44,638 bases of DNA, taken from positions 1 to 44,638 of the forward strand of contig JBHJGY010000030.1 in NCBI GenBank assembly GCA_050331335.1, in the 5' to 3' direction. How positions within the stretch are numbered: the stretch's first letter is position 1; each line of letters starts with the position of its first letter. A program made the translations under genes and the position numbers. This DNA comes from Thermohalobaculum sp050331335. GTDB lineage: Bacteria > Pseudomonadota > Alphaproteobacteria > Rhodobacterales > Rhodobacteraceae. Below the pieces are notes generated by a model that worked only from the letters and a program-made list of their open reading frames with translations, was not told where the DNA came from and did no database searches. Shown here one piece after another: positions 32,939 to 40,230 of the stretch.

Positions 32939-33519
32939 ACTGTCCCCTCTGCGATCACCGGCTCGGTGCGCCTGCCATAGGCCTTGAGCGCCTTGAGGAT
33001 CCGGCGCGCCATCGCCTCGTGGCTCTGCTCGCGCAGGCTCTCGACCGTGCAATCAGCAAGCCCGTAGACCGGATAGCGCTCCGAGATCAGCCGCGCCAGG
33101 ATCTCGCGCGGATCGCCCGTGTTGAGGATCGGCCGATGGCTGCGCCCGGCCGTTCGCGCGACGAGCGTATCGAGATCGGCCTTAAGCCACACGGAGACCG
33201 CCCGCCCGCGGATCGCCGCGCGGGTCTCGGCGTTCATCCAGGCGCCGCCACCCGTGGCGATCACCCGGGCCGGCCCGTCGACGAGCCGCGCAAGCACCTT
33301 GCGCTCGCCGTCTCGGAAGGAGGGTTCGCCATAGCGCTCGAAGATTTCCGCAACCGTCATTCCAGCGGCGCGCTCGACTTCCGCATCGCTGTCGCAAAAC
33401 CCGACCTTGAGGAGCTCGGCGAGCTTGTGTCCCACCGAACTCTTACCCGCGCCCATCAGCCCGATCAGCACGACGGGTCTGAGGAGGCCGCCATGGGCAG
33501 GGGCTGTTCGGTCGTTCAT
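32935..33519 (-). CDS. aroK: Shikimate kinase
   Basis: P-loop kinase (194 aa) phosphorylating shikimate. The Walker A is LIGLMGAGKSSVG (residues 18-30), followed by CDSDAEVER and the substrate-binding GGGAWMNAETR, and a lid Arg region WLKADLDTLVAR. The first gene of the aroK-aroB operon; both are translationally coupled. It is divergent from the small membrane protein gene with a 179-base spacer (33520-33698) that must hold the aroK promoter. Confidence 0.95.
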   Translation of the reverse strand: MNDRTAPAHGGLLRPVVLIGLMGAGKSSVGHKLAELLKVGFCDSDAEVERAAGMTVAEIFERYGEPSFRDGERKVLARLVDGPARVIATGGGAWMNAETRAAIRGRAVSVWLKADLDTLVARTAGRSHRPILNTGDPREILARLISERYPVYGLADCTVESLREQSHEAMARRILKALKAYGRRTEPVIAEGTV

Positions 33520-33698
33520 GTCACGGTCCTCCGGCGATCTTGCAGGCCTCCGAGATTGCGCCCCCGGCCCGGCCCGGGATAGGGTCCCACGGGCGAGGCG
33601 CGGTCTGTCTGGATACCGCAGGCAACCGGCATCGCAAAGGCCGCCCGGCGCTGTCGCGCCGATCGGTCAGCCAGGGTATGTCGAACGGGGCAAGCGCG

Positions 33699-33890
33699 AT
33701 GGGACGTCTCCTCAAATACCTGTTCTGGGCTCTCCTTGCGATGTTGATCGGCCTGGTGAGCTATGCCCTGGTCTCGGAGCTGCCGGCACCGACCGAGGAG
33801 CGCACGGTGCCGCTTCCACTGCCGGCCCCAGCGCCAGCACCGGCTGCCCCAGAGCCGGCTGCCCCAGAGCCGGCCGAGACGGACGGATGA
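33699..33890 (+). CDS. Small single-helix membrane protein with Pro/Ala-rich tail
   Basis: A 63-aa protein from ATG 33699 (preceded by GGGG at seven bases). One helix (YLFWALLAMLIGLVSYALVS) is followed by a cytosol- or periplasm-facing tail in which PAP/AAPEP units repeat. A 15-base unit is repeated exactly (33842-33856 and 33857-33871) and gives AAPEPAAPEP. Starts at 33678 or 33540 are also in frame. It stands between divergent aroK and xerD. Function unknown; similar small proteins often sit next to xerD in this group, I believe, but this is not certain. Confidence 0.6.
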   Translation: MGRLLKYLFWALLAMLIGLVSYALVSELPAPTEERTVPLPLPAPAPAPAAPEPAAPEPAETDG

Positions 33891-33924
33891 GCCGCGCCGC
33901 CGGCTCTGCCGCGAGCGGCACAGC

Positions 33925-34845
33925 ATGAGCGGCGCCTGGGTTCCCGCGCTGATCGATGCGCTCGCCGCAGAGCGCGGTGCGCGACCCAATACGCTTTCCG
34001 CCTATGCCCGTGATCTGGCGGATTTCGCCGCATTCCTCGCAGCAAGGGGCACGGATCTCGCCGGCGCCGACCGTGCGGCGATCGAGAGCTATCTCGCCGC
34101 GCTGGAGGCGCAGGGGCGCGCACCGAGCACCCGCGCGCGACGGCTCTCCGCGATCCGCCAACTCTACCGCTTCGCTTGGTCGGAGGGTTGGCGCACGGAC
34201 GACCCGGCTGCCAGAATCGCTTCGCCGGCGCCGCGTCGCGCCGCGCCCGAGGTGCTGAGCGAGGATGAGGTCGAGCGGCTGCTGGCGTCGGCCCGGGCCG
34301 GGCTCGAGCAGCGAAAGCCCGCCGGGCGCGCGCTCCGGCTCACCGCGATCGTCGAGCTGCTCTACGCCACGGGGCTCCGGGTCGGCGAAGCGGTCGCCCT
34401 GCCGCGGGCTGCGGTTGCCGGGGATGCGCGCCTGCTGCTGATCCGCGGAAAGGGCGGACGGGATCGCCTGGTCCCCCTGGGCGAACCCGCCAGAGCCGCC
34501 ATCGCGACCTGGCTCGAGCATCTTTTGACGCAGCCCCCCCGCCCAGGGCCCTGGCTGTTCCCCGGCGGGCGGGAGGGGTCGGGGCACCTCTCCCGCGTCG
34601 CGGTCTGGCAACAACTCAAATCCCTTGCCGCGGCCGCCGGGATCTCTCCAGCCCGAGTGACGCCGCATGGGTTACGACATGCCTTCGCGACCCATCTGCT
34701 CCAGCGCGGAGCCGATCTGAGAACCATCCAGGAGCTCCTGGGCCATGCGGACCTCTCCACGACCGAAATCTACACCCATGTGCTCGACGCCAGGCTCGCG
34801 GCCCTGGTCGCCGAACACCATCCGATGGCGCGCCCCACGCGCTGA
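33925..34845 (+). CDS. xerD: Tyrosine recombinase XerD
   Basis: A 306-aa tyrosine recombinase that, with XerC, resolves chromosome dimers at dif. The SAM-like core-binding domain covers about residues 1-95, the catalytic domain 105-295. All active-site residues are seen: Arg152 (TGLRVGEAVAL), Lys176 (IRGKGGRDR), His248 and Arg251 (TPHGLRHAFATHLL), His274 (LLGHADLSTT) and Tyr283 (EIYTHV). The length and lack of a phage neighbourhood indicate the housekeeping protein rather than an integrase; XerC is the alternative. Confidence 0.94.
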   Translation: MSGAWVPALIDALAAERGARPNTLSAYARDLADFAAFLAARGTDLAGADRAAIESYLAALEAQGRAPSTRARRLSAIRQLYRFAWSEGWRTDDPAARIASPAPRRAAPEVLSEDEVERLLASARAGLEQRKPAGRALRLTAIVELLYATGLRVGEAVALPRAAVAGDARLLLIRGKGGRDRLVPLGEPARAAIATWLEHLLTQPPRPGPWLFPGGREGSGHLSRVAVWQQLKSLAAAAGISPARVTPHGLRHAFATHLLQRGADLRTIQELLGHADLSTTEIYTHVLDARLAALVAEHHPMARPTR

Positions 34846-34950
34846 GCTGGCGGATTGATCCCGTCTGAAGAGCCCGCTTTTGGGATTCCGGTGCGAAATG
34901 GTTCATGCGAGGCCGCAACGCGAGCGGTGGGATCCGTCACGGTCTTGGCC

Positions 34951-35573
34951 GCAGATCGCCGGCAGCCCGCGGCTGCGAAGCATGTCTGACGGGCGCGGAT
35001 CATCCTCCTCACCGATGACGGGCATGGCCGAAGAGGTCGATGGCCTCCTGCGCGCCAGGAGCCGACCACCGGGCGTCCCGGCAAGGTGCGTGGTCAGGGT
35101 GGCCCAGGTCGTCCGGCTGACCCGCGAGCAGCCTCCCCGCGAGACGACCCACCTGAAGCGCCACGATATGGCGACGCGCGCCTTCTAGGCGCCCGCCACC
35201 ATGGAGCGGATTTGGAAGGCGCCCGGCCTCTCATTGCATCTCAGGCGCGTCGTCTAGCGCTCCGAGGCCCCCGCCTTCGCCGAGACGTCGCGACGCGCGC
35301 GTCGCCTTGGGTCGGGCCGGCACCATGACGCAGGCCATCCTCGACGAGCCCGCTTCGTACCAGCTCCTAGCGGTGCGTCGACGGCTAGGGCACGGCGTTT
35401 GTCACGCGGCCGCCGCCCCCCAAGCCGCGTTCAATTGACGCTTCGCCCCGGTCGCCGCGCAACCGCCGAGCACAACAAGCGAGGCCGAACCCTGCGTTTG
35501 GCGCGCCGACGCCCAAGCAATCATCGCCGCACGAAACCGAGGGATCCCAGCGTTGCAAGCAATCCGCGCGGCC
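34951..35573 (+). pseudogene. Decayed IS630-family transposase
   Basis: In the 745-base gap between xerD and the SRAP gene, fragments of an IS630-type transposase lie in order but in several frames. From 34951 comes ADRRQPAAAKHV, an in-frame TGA, then RARIILLTDDGHG. From about 35027 comes EEVDGLLRARSRPPGVP and VAQVVRLTREQPPRETTH, ended by a TAG at 35186. From 35198 comes TMERIWKAPGLSLHLRRVV, ended by TAG. From about 35484 comes AEPCVWRADAQAIIAARNRG with PALQAI, the typical transposase C-terminus. Intact relatives read RARIVLLAADG, EGVDGLLRDKTRPPG, VQRIWRAHGLQPH and WTADPxxIIAAxxRG. The DDE catalytic centre between 35260 and 35480 is not recognisable. Terminal inverted repeats were not found. 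Confidence 0.85.
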
Positions 35574-35590
35574 CTCGCGCGATCGTTGCC

Positions 35591-36274
35591 TCAGAGGCCG
35601 AGGCCCACCGGCTCGATAAGCGCAGCTCCGTTTTCGCGCACGCGCCCGACGCGGGCATCCACCTCCCAGCTTGCCACCAGTTCGTCAGGCGGCGGCCGCA
35701 TCAGCTCAGGCCCTGCGGTGCCGGCGAGCCAGTCTCCCCAGTCCGCCTCTGCCAGGATCACGGGGCTTCGCGGATGCAGATGCGCCGTCGCCGATCCGGC
35801 AGCGCAGGTCAGGATCGTGAAGGACGTCAGCGCTGCATCGCCGTGCCGACCCTCCGGCCAGGCCTGAGCCCAAAGCCCAGCGAAAACGATGCCCGGCGCG
35901 TTGCTTTTGAGCGTCACGTAATGTGCCCGTTTCGCCCCCGGCTTACCCGTCCATTCGTAATAGCCAAGCGCTGGGACCAAACAGCGCGCCCGCGCCCAGG
36001 CGTCGCGAAACATTGGCTTTCGGTGCGCCTCCTCTGAACGGGCGTTGAAGGTCGCCGCCTTCAGCTCGGCGAGCGGCTTGCGCCACCAGCGCGGCACGAG
36101 ACCCCAACGGGCCAGACGTTGCCTGCGGGCACCGTCGTCGGCCGTGACGATGGCAGCCGTCTGGGTCGGAGCGAGGTTCCAGTTGGGCTCAGGCCAAGGC
36201 GCCGGCCGATCCGTCTGCAGCCAATCCGCCCAGATCTCCTGATCGGGGTCGCCCACCACAAACCGCCCGCACAT
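35591..36274 (-). CDS. SRAP/HMCES-type DNA-protein crosslink peptidase (YedK family)
   Basis: A 227-aa SOS-associated peptidase that shields abasic sites by a thiazolidine link to its N-terminal Cys. The start is MCGRFV; Cys2 is the catalytic residue after Met removal, which decides against the longer upstream start. Further active-site residues are Asn78 (TFNARSEEA), Glu108 (GYYEWTG) and His168 (HLHPRSPVIL). The usual RMP after this His is PRSP here. It ends in a conserved GRVRENGAALIEP-like tail. Monocistronic. Confidence 0.93.
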   Translation of the reverse strand: MCGRFVVGDPDQEIWADWLQTDRPAPWPEPNWNLAPTQTAAIVTADDGARRQRLARWGLVPRWWRKPLAELKAATFNARSEEAHRKPMFRDAWARARCLVPALGYYEWTGKPGAKRAHYVTLKSNAPGIVFAGLWAQAWPEGRHGDAALTSFTILTCAAGSATAHLHPRSPVILAEADWGDWLAGTAGPELMRPPPDELVASWEVDARVGRVRENGAALIEPVGLGL

Positions 36275-36368
36275 CGCCATGCCTCCCGCCAGGGCCATCG
36301 CTCGGCGCCGACCTAGAACGGCACCGAACCGGTTGATCTACGCGCCAAACTGAGGCTCACTCCAGCCC

Positions 36369-37268
36369 ATGTCGACCTGTGTTCGCGCCTGTCTGGTATC
36401 GCTCGTCGCCTGGCTCGCGGCGTGCTCGGGACCCTCCGCCGGCCAGGGCTCCAATGTGGCGTTTTGCAGCGCACTGGGGCTGTGCCCGCCAGCGCCGATC
36501 GCCGATTTTGCCCGCTGGGATGCGGATTTGCGGGCGGCGGGCAAGCTGCGTGCCGATCGTGCCCCCATCGACGCCCCTTACACCAAGGCAGATCTCGCCG
36601 CCAATTTCGCCAAGATCGGCTTCGGCTCCGAATTCGAGATCGTCGACGGCACCTATTCGGCCGTCGATGCCACCAAGGAGGCGCCGCTGACCCGCTGGGC
36701 CGGGCCAATCCGCTATGCTGTGTTCGGCGATAGCTCGCAGGCGGACACGGCAGCGCTCGCCGCCTTTGCCCGGCGCCTCACAGCGGCGACCGGGCTGGAG
36801 ATCCGCCCCGCCGCCTTGGAGCCCAATCTGCTGGTCTTCTTTCTCGACGAGGCCGGCCGCGAGCAGGTGGGGCGCCTCTTCCAGCGGGAGCGCGACTACC
36901 GCCCGCTCGCCGATCTTTACGACGCTTGGGCGGCAGATGCCCAATGGCCTTGCGCGGCCGAGTTCTACTACCACGCCCCGACTGCACCCAACGCCTTCGA
37001 GATATATTTCGCCGTCGTCTATATCCGGGCGGAGGTCAGTGGCATTTCGCGGCGTTCCTGTATCGAAGAGGAGATCGCCCAGACCCTTGGCCTCGCGCGC
37101 GACGACCCCAGCATCAGACCCTCGATATTCAATGATGACGAGGAGTTCGCGCTGATGACCGACCATGACGCAAAGTTGCTTCAGATCCTCTACGATCGGC
37201 GACTGCGCCCAGGGATGACCGTGGACGAAGCCATGCCAATTGTGCGGCAGATCCTCGACGATGACTGA
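36369..37268 (+). CDS. DUF2927 lipoprotein
   Basis: A 299-aa lipoprotein-type product. A short hydrophobic signal ends in a lipobox, LAAC, with Cys19 as the predicted lipidated residue. The rest has the DUF2927 pattern of Rhodobacterales proteins: AVFGDSSQADTAALAAFARRL, RRSCIEEEIAQTLGLARDDP and SIFNDDEEFALMTDHDAKLLQILYD. The EEEIAQTLG helix recalls the HExxH-less remnant of metallopeptidase-like folds; no zinc site is visible. Function unknown, envelope location inferred. Confidence 0.85.
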   Translation: MSTCVRACLVSLVAWLAACSGPSAGQGSNVAFCSALGLCPPAPIADFARWDADLRAAGKLRADRAPIDAPYTKADLAANFAKIGFGSEFEIVDGTYSAVDATKEAPLTRWAGPIRYAVFGDSSQADTAALAAFARRLTAATGLEIRPAALEPNLLVFFLDEAGREQVGRLFQRERDYRPLADLYDAWAADAQWPCAAEFYYHAPTAPNAFEIYFAVVYIRAEVSGISRRSCIEEEIAQTLGLARDDPSIRPSIFNDDEEFALMTDHDAKLLQILYDRRLRPGMTVDEAMPIVRQILDDD

Positions 37269-37289
37269 GCCATAGGGTCGGGCTAAGGG

Positions 37290-37320
37290 GTCGGCGCAGA
37301 AGTCGGCGCAGAAGTCGGCG
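37290..37320 (+). repeat. 12-base tandem repeat after a gene end
   Basis: GTCGGCGCAGAA is present at 37290-37301 and 37302-37313 and partly (GTCGGCG) at 37314-37320, in the 67-base gap between the convergent DUF2927 and hslO stop codons. No coding role. Confidence 0.8.
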
Positions 37321-37335
37321 TCGCCCGCGCCACCC

Positions 37336-38358
37336 TCAGCCCTTCGAGCGGCGGGGCAAGGTCGCCTCGAACCCAAGCGTCGCCGGATCGAACCGGTAGT
37401 GCGCCGAGCAGAACTGGCAGTCGGCCGTCACCTCGCCCGCCGCATTGGTCATGCTGGCGATATCCTTGGCGGAGTATTGTGCCAACGCGGCCTCCACCCG
37501 CTCAGCCGAACACGTGCAGCCAAAGGCCACCTCCTGCATTGGATAAAGCACCGGTTGTTCCTCGTGAAAGAGCCTGTTCAGCACGCGGTCAGGCGCGACA
37601 TGGGGGCCGAGCATCTCGTGCTCCTCCACGGTGGAGGCCAGGATGTTCACACGACGCCAATCCTCTTCCCGCGAGCCCATGGCCGCGACATCTTCGGCCG
37701 TCATCAGCCGGGCTTCCTCACCGGACGGCGCATCAGGTGCGGCGTCGAGTATGGCTTCTGGCAGGAGCTGCAGCATCAGCCCAGCCGAGCGCCACTGCGT
37801 CTTCCCGCCCGGTGCCTGCGCCGCCGCGGAGAGCAGGATGAAGCGGGTCGCGAGCTGCTCGGACTGGGCGAAATAGGTCTCAGCGCAGTCGGTAAGCGAT
37901 GTGCCGGTGAGCGGGGTGATCCCTTGATACGGCGTCATATCGGGGCCCTGGTCGATCGTAACCCCCATCACGCCGCGTCCGATCAACGAGAATGGCGCGC
38001 CCCGCACCGAGGCAACATCGCCTCGGTCGAAACTGGCATAGGCCCGCATCCGTGCCGCCCGACCCTCCGCTTCCGGCGCAAAATAGTCGGTCGCGATCAG
38101 CCGCACCGGTCCGTCACCGCGGATCTGGATCGAGAACCGCCAGCGCAGCTTTACTGCCTGGCCGATCAGCGCAGTCAGCAGCGTGGCCTCCGCAACCAGA
38201 GCGGAAACGGCATCCGGGTAGCGATGCTGGGTGAGGATCGTCTCCAAAGTGGTGTCGAGCCGCACGAACCGACCTCGGATCCGAGAACGCCGCAACTCGA
38301 AGGGCCGCAGCATGTCGTCGCCGGCATGTCCAGAGCCGTCAGCTTCCCGGTCGGTCAT
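37336..38358 (-). CDS. hslO: Redox-regulated chaperone Hsp33
   Basis: A 340-aa chaperone switched on by oxidation. The four zinc/redox cysteines are present near the C-terminus: Cys281 and Cys283 (FGCTCSAERV) and Cys314 and Cys317 (DCQFCSAHYR). The N-terminal domain shows LVAEATLLTALIGQAVKLRW and GPVRLIATDYF, and the linker has LASTVEEHEM. The start ATG at 38358 follows GCGAGG. A longer upstream frame (to 38679) overlaps the Nudix gene and is rejected. Cytosolic. Confidence 0.96.
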   Translation of the reverse strand: MTDREADGSGHAGDDMLRPFELRRSRIRGRFVRLDTTLETILTQHRYPDAVSALVAEATLLTALIGQAVKLRWRFSIQIRGDGPVRLIATDYFAPEAEGRAARMRAYASFDRGDVASVRGAPFSLIGRGVMGVTIDQGPDMTPYQGITPLTGTSLTDCAETYFAQSEQLATRFILLSAAAQAPGGKTQWRSAGLMLQLLPEAILDAAPDAPSGEEARLMTAEDVAAMGSREEDWRRVNILASTVEEHEMLGPHVAPDRVLNRLFHEEQPVLYPMQEVAFGCTCSAERVEAALAQYSAKDIASMTNAAGEVTADCQFCSAHYRFDPATLGFEATLPRRSKG

Positions 38359-38408
38359 GGCACCTCGCTTTCTTCTCCGGACTATGCGATTCCCGCCGCC
38401 GCTGGCAA

Positions 38409-38906
38409 ATGGGTTTGCCCGAGATCCCGGCCCATGCGATAGCGCTTGGCATGCGGCGGATCGGGGAAACGGTGCGGGCGGACATCGCCTATCGCGACCG
38501 AGCGGGGGCCTACGGGATCGTGCTCCGGCACGGCACGGTGCTGTGCGTTTGGCAAGGGTCTGAGTTGCAGCTCCCGGGCGGTGGGATTGATCCGGGTGAA
38601 AGCCCGTTGCAGGCGCTCCATCGCGAGGTGATGGAGGAGACCGGATGGCGGATCGCGGGGCCGGATGGCGCGATGCCACGGCGGCTCGGGGCGTTCCAGC
38701 GTCATGCGTGGCTTTGGGATTACGGCTACTGGGCGCGTAAAGTCCAAGCGGTTTATCTGGCGCGCGCCGTGGCGCGGCTGGGGCCGCCCACCGAGCCGGA
38801 CCATCGGCCGGTTTGGCTCGCTCCGGATGCGGCGGCCGCGGAGCTTCAGATTGACGGCGACCGGATGGTGGTCCGAGCAGCCTTGGCGGCAGGGCTTCTG
38901 CGCTGA
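38409..38906 (+). CDS. Nudix hydrolase
   Basis: A 165-aa Nudix-fold hydrolase. The Nudix box is complete, from GGGIDPGESPLQALHREV to MEETGW (GX5EX7REUXEEXGU). The start is uncertain: ATG 38451 (MRRIGETVRAD) would give 151 aa and fits the beginning of the fold better, but neither start has a clear ribosome site. Divergent from hslO with about 50 bases between starts. Substrate unknown; the W-rich segment RHAWLWDYGYWARKVQ is typical of an acidic-sugar or diphosphoinositol type group without proof. Confidence 0.85.
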   Translation: MGLPEIPAHAIALGMRRIGETVRADIAYRDRAGAYGIVLRHGTVLCVWQGSELQLPGGGIDPGESPLQALHREVMEETGWRIAGPDGAMPRRLGAFQRHAWLWDYGYWARKVQAVYLARAVARLGPPTEPDHRPVWLAPDAAAAELQIDGDRMVVRAALAAGLLR

Positions 38907-38931
38907 GACCCGCACCGCGAAGCCGGCCGCC

Positions 38932-40230
38932 TCACCCCCCGGACTCCAGCCGCTCAGCGAGGCGGCGCGTGGCCAATCGGCGGCCTGGCATCTCGGCGAG
39001 CAAACGTAGCGCCCGTTGCGCCATCAGCGCATCGCGCGCATCCATGCCGTAGCGCGCGGCTGCTTCGACGAGCCCCTGGGCATAGCGTTCTGGCGCATGA
39101 CACGCATTGAGCCGCGCCCGCCCTGCAGCGCCGATGCGGGCGCCCTCGGCGCGGTCTGCATCAAGCCGGGTCAGCAAATCTGAGAGTGCCGCCACCTCGC
39201 CGTCGACCGGGATCTTGAAGGCGCAATCATCGGGCAAATGCGCATACCATCCGGTCTCGGAGACCACGGAGGCCGCGGCCGCCGCCCAAATGCGCAGCTG
39301 GCTGCCCGACGCCTCGCCCATGGTCGGATGGCGGAGATTGAACACCAGATGCGCCGCCGCCAGCGCCGCATCGAGCTCGCCCTCGGGCGCATAGCCGCGC
39401 AGCGCCACCCGGTCCGTCAGATGAAGCTCGGCGATCTTGCCGCGCACATGGCCTTCATCCCAAAGCGTGCCGAAGATCTCCAGCCGGAAATCGAGGCGCT
39501 CGCGCAGGCCGCCCAGCGCCTCAAGCACCTGGTCGAGCCGGCGATTGGGCGCAAGATAGCCGAACTGAACGAGCTTCAGCGGTCCCCCTGGCGCGCGCCC
39601 AGCGGGACGCTCCGGCCCCGGCGGGAAGGGCAGATCGAGGCCATAGACCGGCAGCGCGCCCCGCGCCGCCACCATATCCACCCCGGCCTCCGTATGGGCC
39701 ATTGCAGCAACGGCCTTCGGAAACGCAATCTCGAAGAAGGGATAGCGCATCGCAGCCTCGTGAGGGCGAACGCGGTCCGCAAGCACATCGTCGGCCGCAC
39801 GCCGCCCCGGCAGACCGTACCAATCAGCCATCTCCCGGCGATAGACCGGCGCGTCGAAATGGCCGAACTCGATCATGCCGCGCAGGAGATCTTGCAGTGC
39901 GAGGTCATGCAGCACGACCACGCCGGGCACCCGGCGCGCGAGGTTCAGCGGCCCCGCATGGAACACCCATGAATTGCCGATCTGAAAGAAGATCGCCTCG
40001 GGCCCGTCGGCCGGGGGCAGACCGTCCAGGGGCATCGGGAAATGCGCGCCGGCATCATAACGGCGGACGGTGGCGAGATGGGCGAGATCGGGGTCCCACT
40101 GCTCGGCATCGGTCCAGAGCACGACATCGGCCCGCTGGCTGAGCGCGGGCAGGATGCGCGCCGTCATCGCCGCAATGTCGGTTCGCGCCGGCGGCAGCGG
40201 CCCGACCCAATGGATCCGCGGGCGGCTCAT
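38932..40230 (-). CDS. GT4-family glycosyltransferase of a surface-glycan operon
   Basis: A 432-aa GT-B glycosyltransferase, last in a three-gene operon. The N-terminal domain begins RPRIHWVGPLPPARTDIAAM and carries IFFQIGNSWVFHA and VVVLHDLALQDLLRGM. The donor domain has LVQFGYLAPNRRLDQVLEAL and LVFNLRHPTMGEASGSQLRIWA, where HPTMGEASG replaces the common EGFG. The start at SRPRIHW overlaps the GT-methyltransferase stop as ATGA; a longer frame (to 40686) lies inside that gene and is rejected. Likely adds a sugar during O-antigen or capsule synthesis, at the cytosolic face. Confidence 0.88.
   Translation of the reverse strand: MSRPRIHWVGPLPPARTDIAAMTARILPALSQRADVVLWTDAEQWDPDLAHLATVRRYDAGAHFPMPLDGLPPADGPEAIFFQIGNSWVFHAGPLNLARRVPGVVVLHDLALQDLLRGMIEFGHFDAPVYRREMADWYGLPGRRAADDVLADRVRPHEAAMRYPFFEIAFPKAVAAMAHTEAGVDMVAARGALPVYGLDLPFPPGPERPAGRAPGGPLKLVQFGYLAPNRRLDQVLEALGGLRERLDFRLEIFGTLWDEGHVRGKIAELHLTDRVALRGYAPEGELDAALAAAHLVFNLRHPTMGEASGSQLRIWAAAAASVVSETGWYAHLPDDCAFKIPVDGEVAALSDLLTRLDADRAEGARIGAAGRARLNACHAPERYAQGLVEAAARYGMDARDALMAQRALRLLAEMPGRRLATRRLAERLESGG

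Noticed and set aside
33925..34845. Integrase of a mobile island
   Set aside because: Length, motifs and the aroK neighbourhood fit the chromosomal XerD; no tRNA, attachment site or phage genes are nearby, and the IS630 relic next door is only debris.
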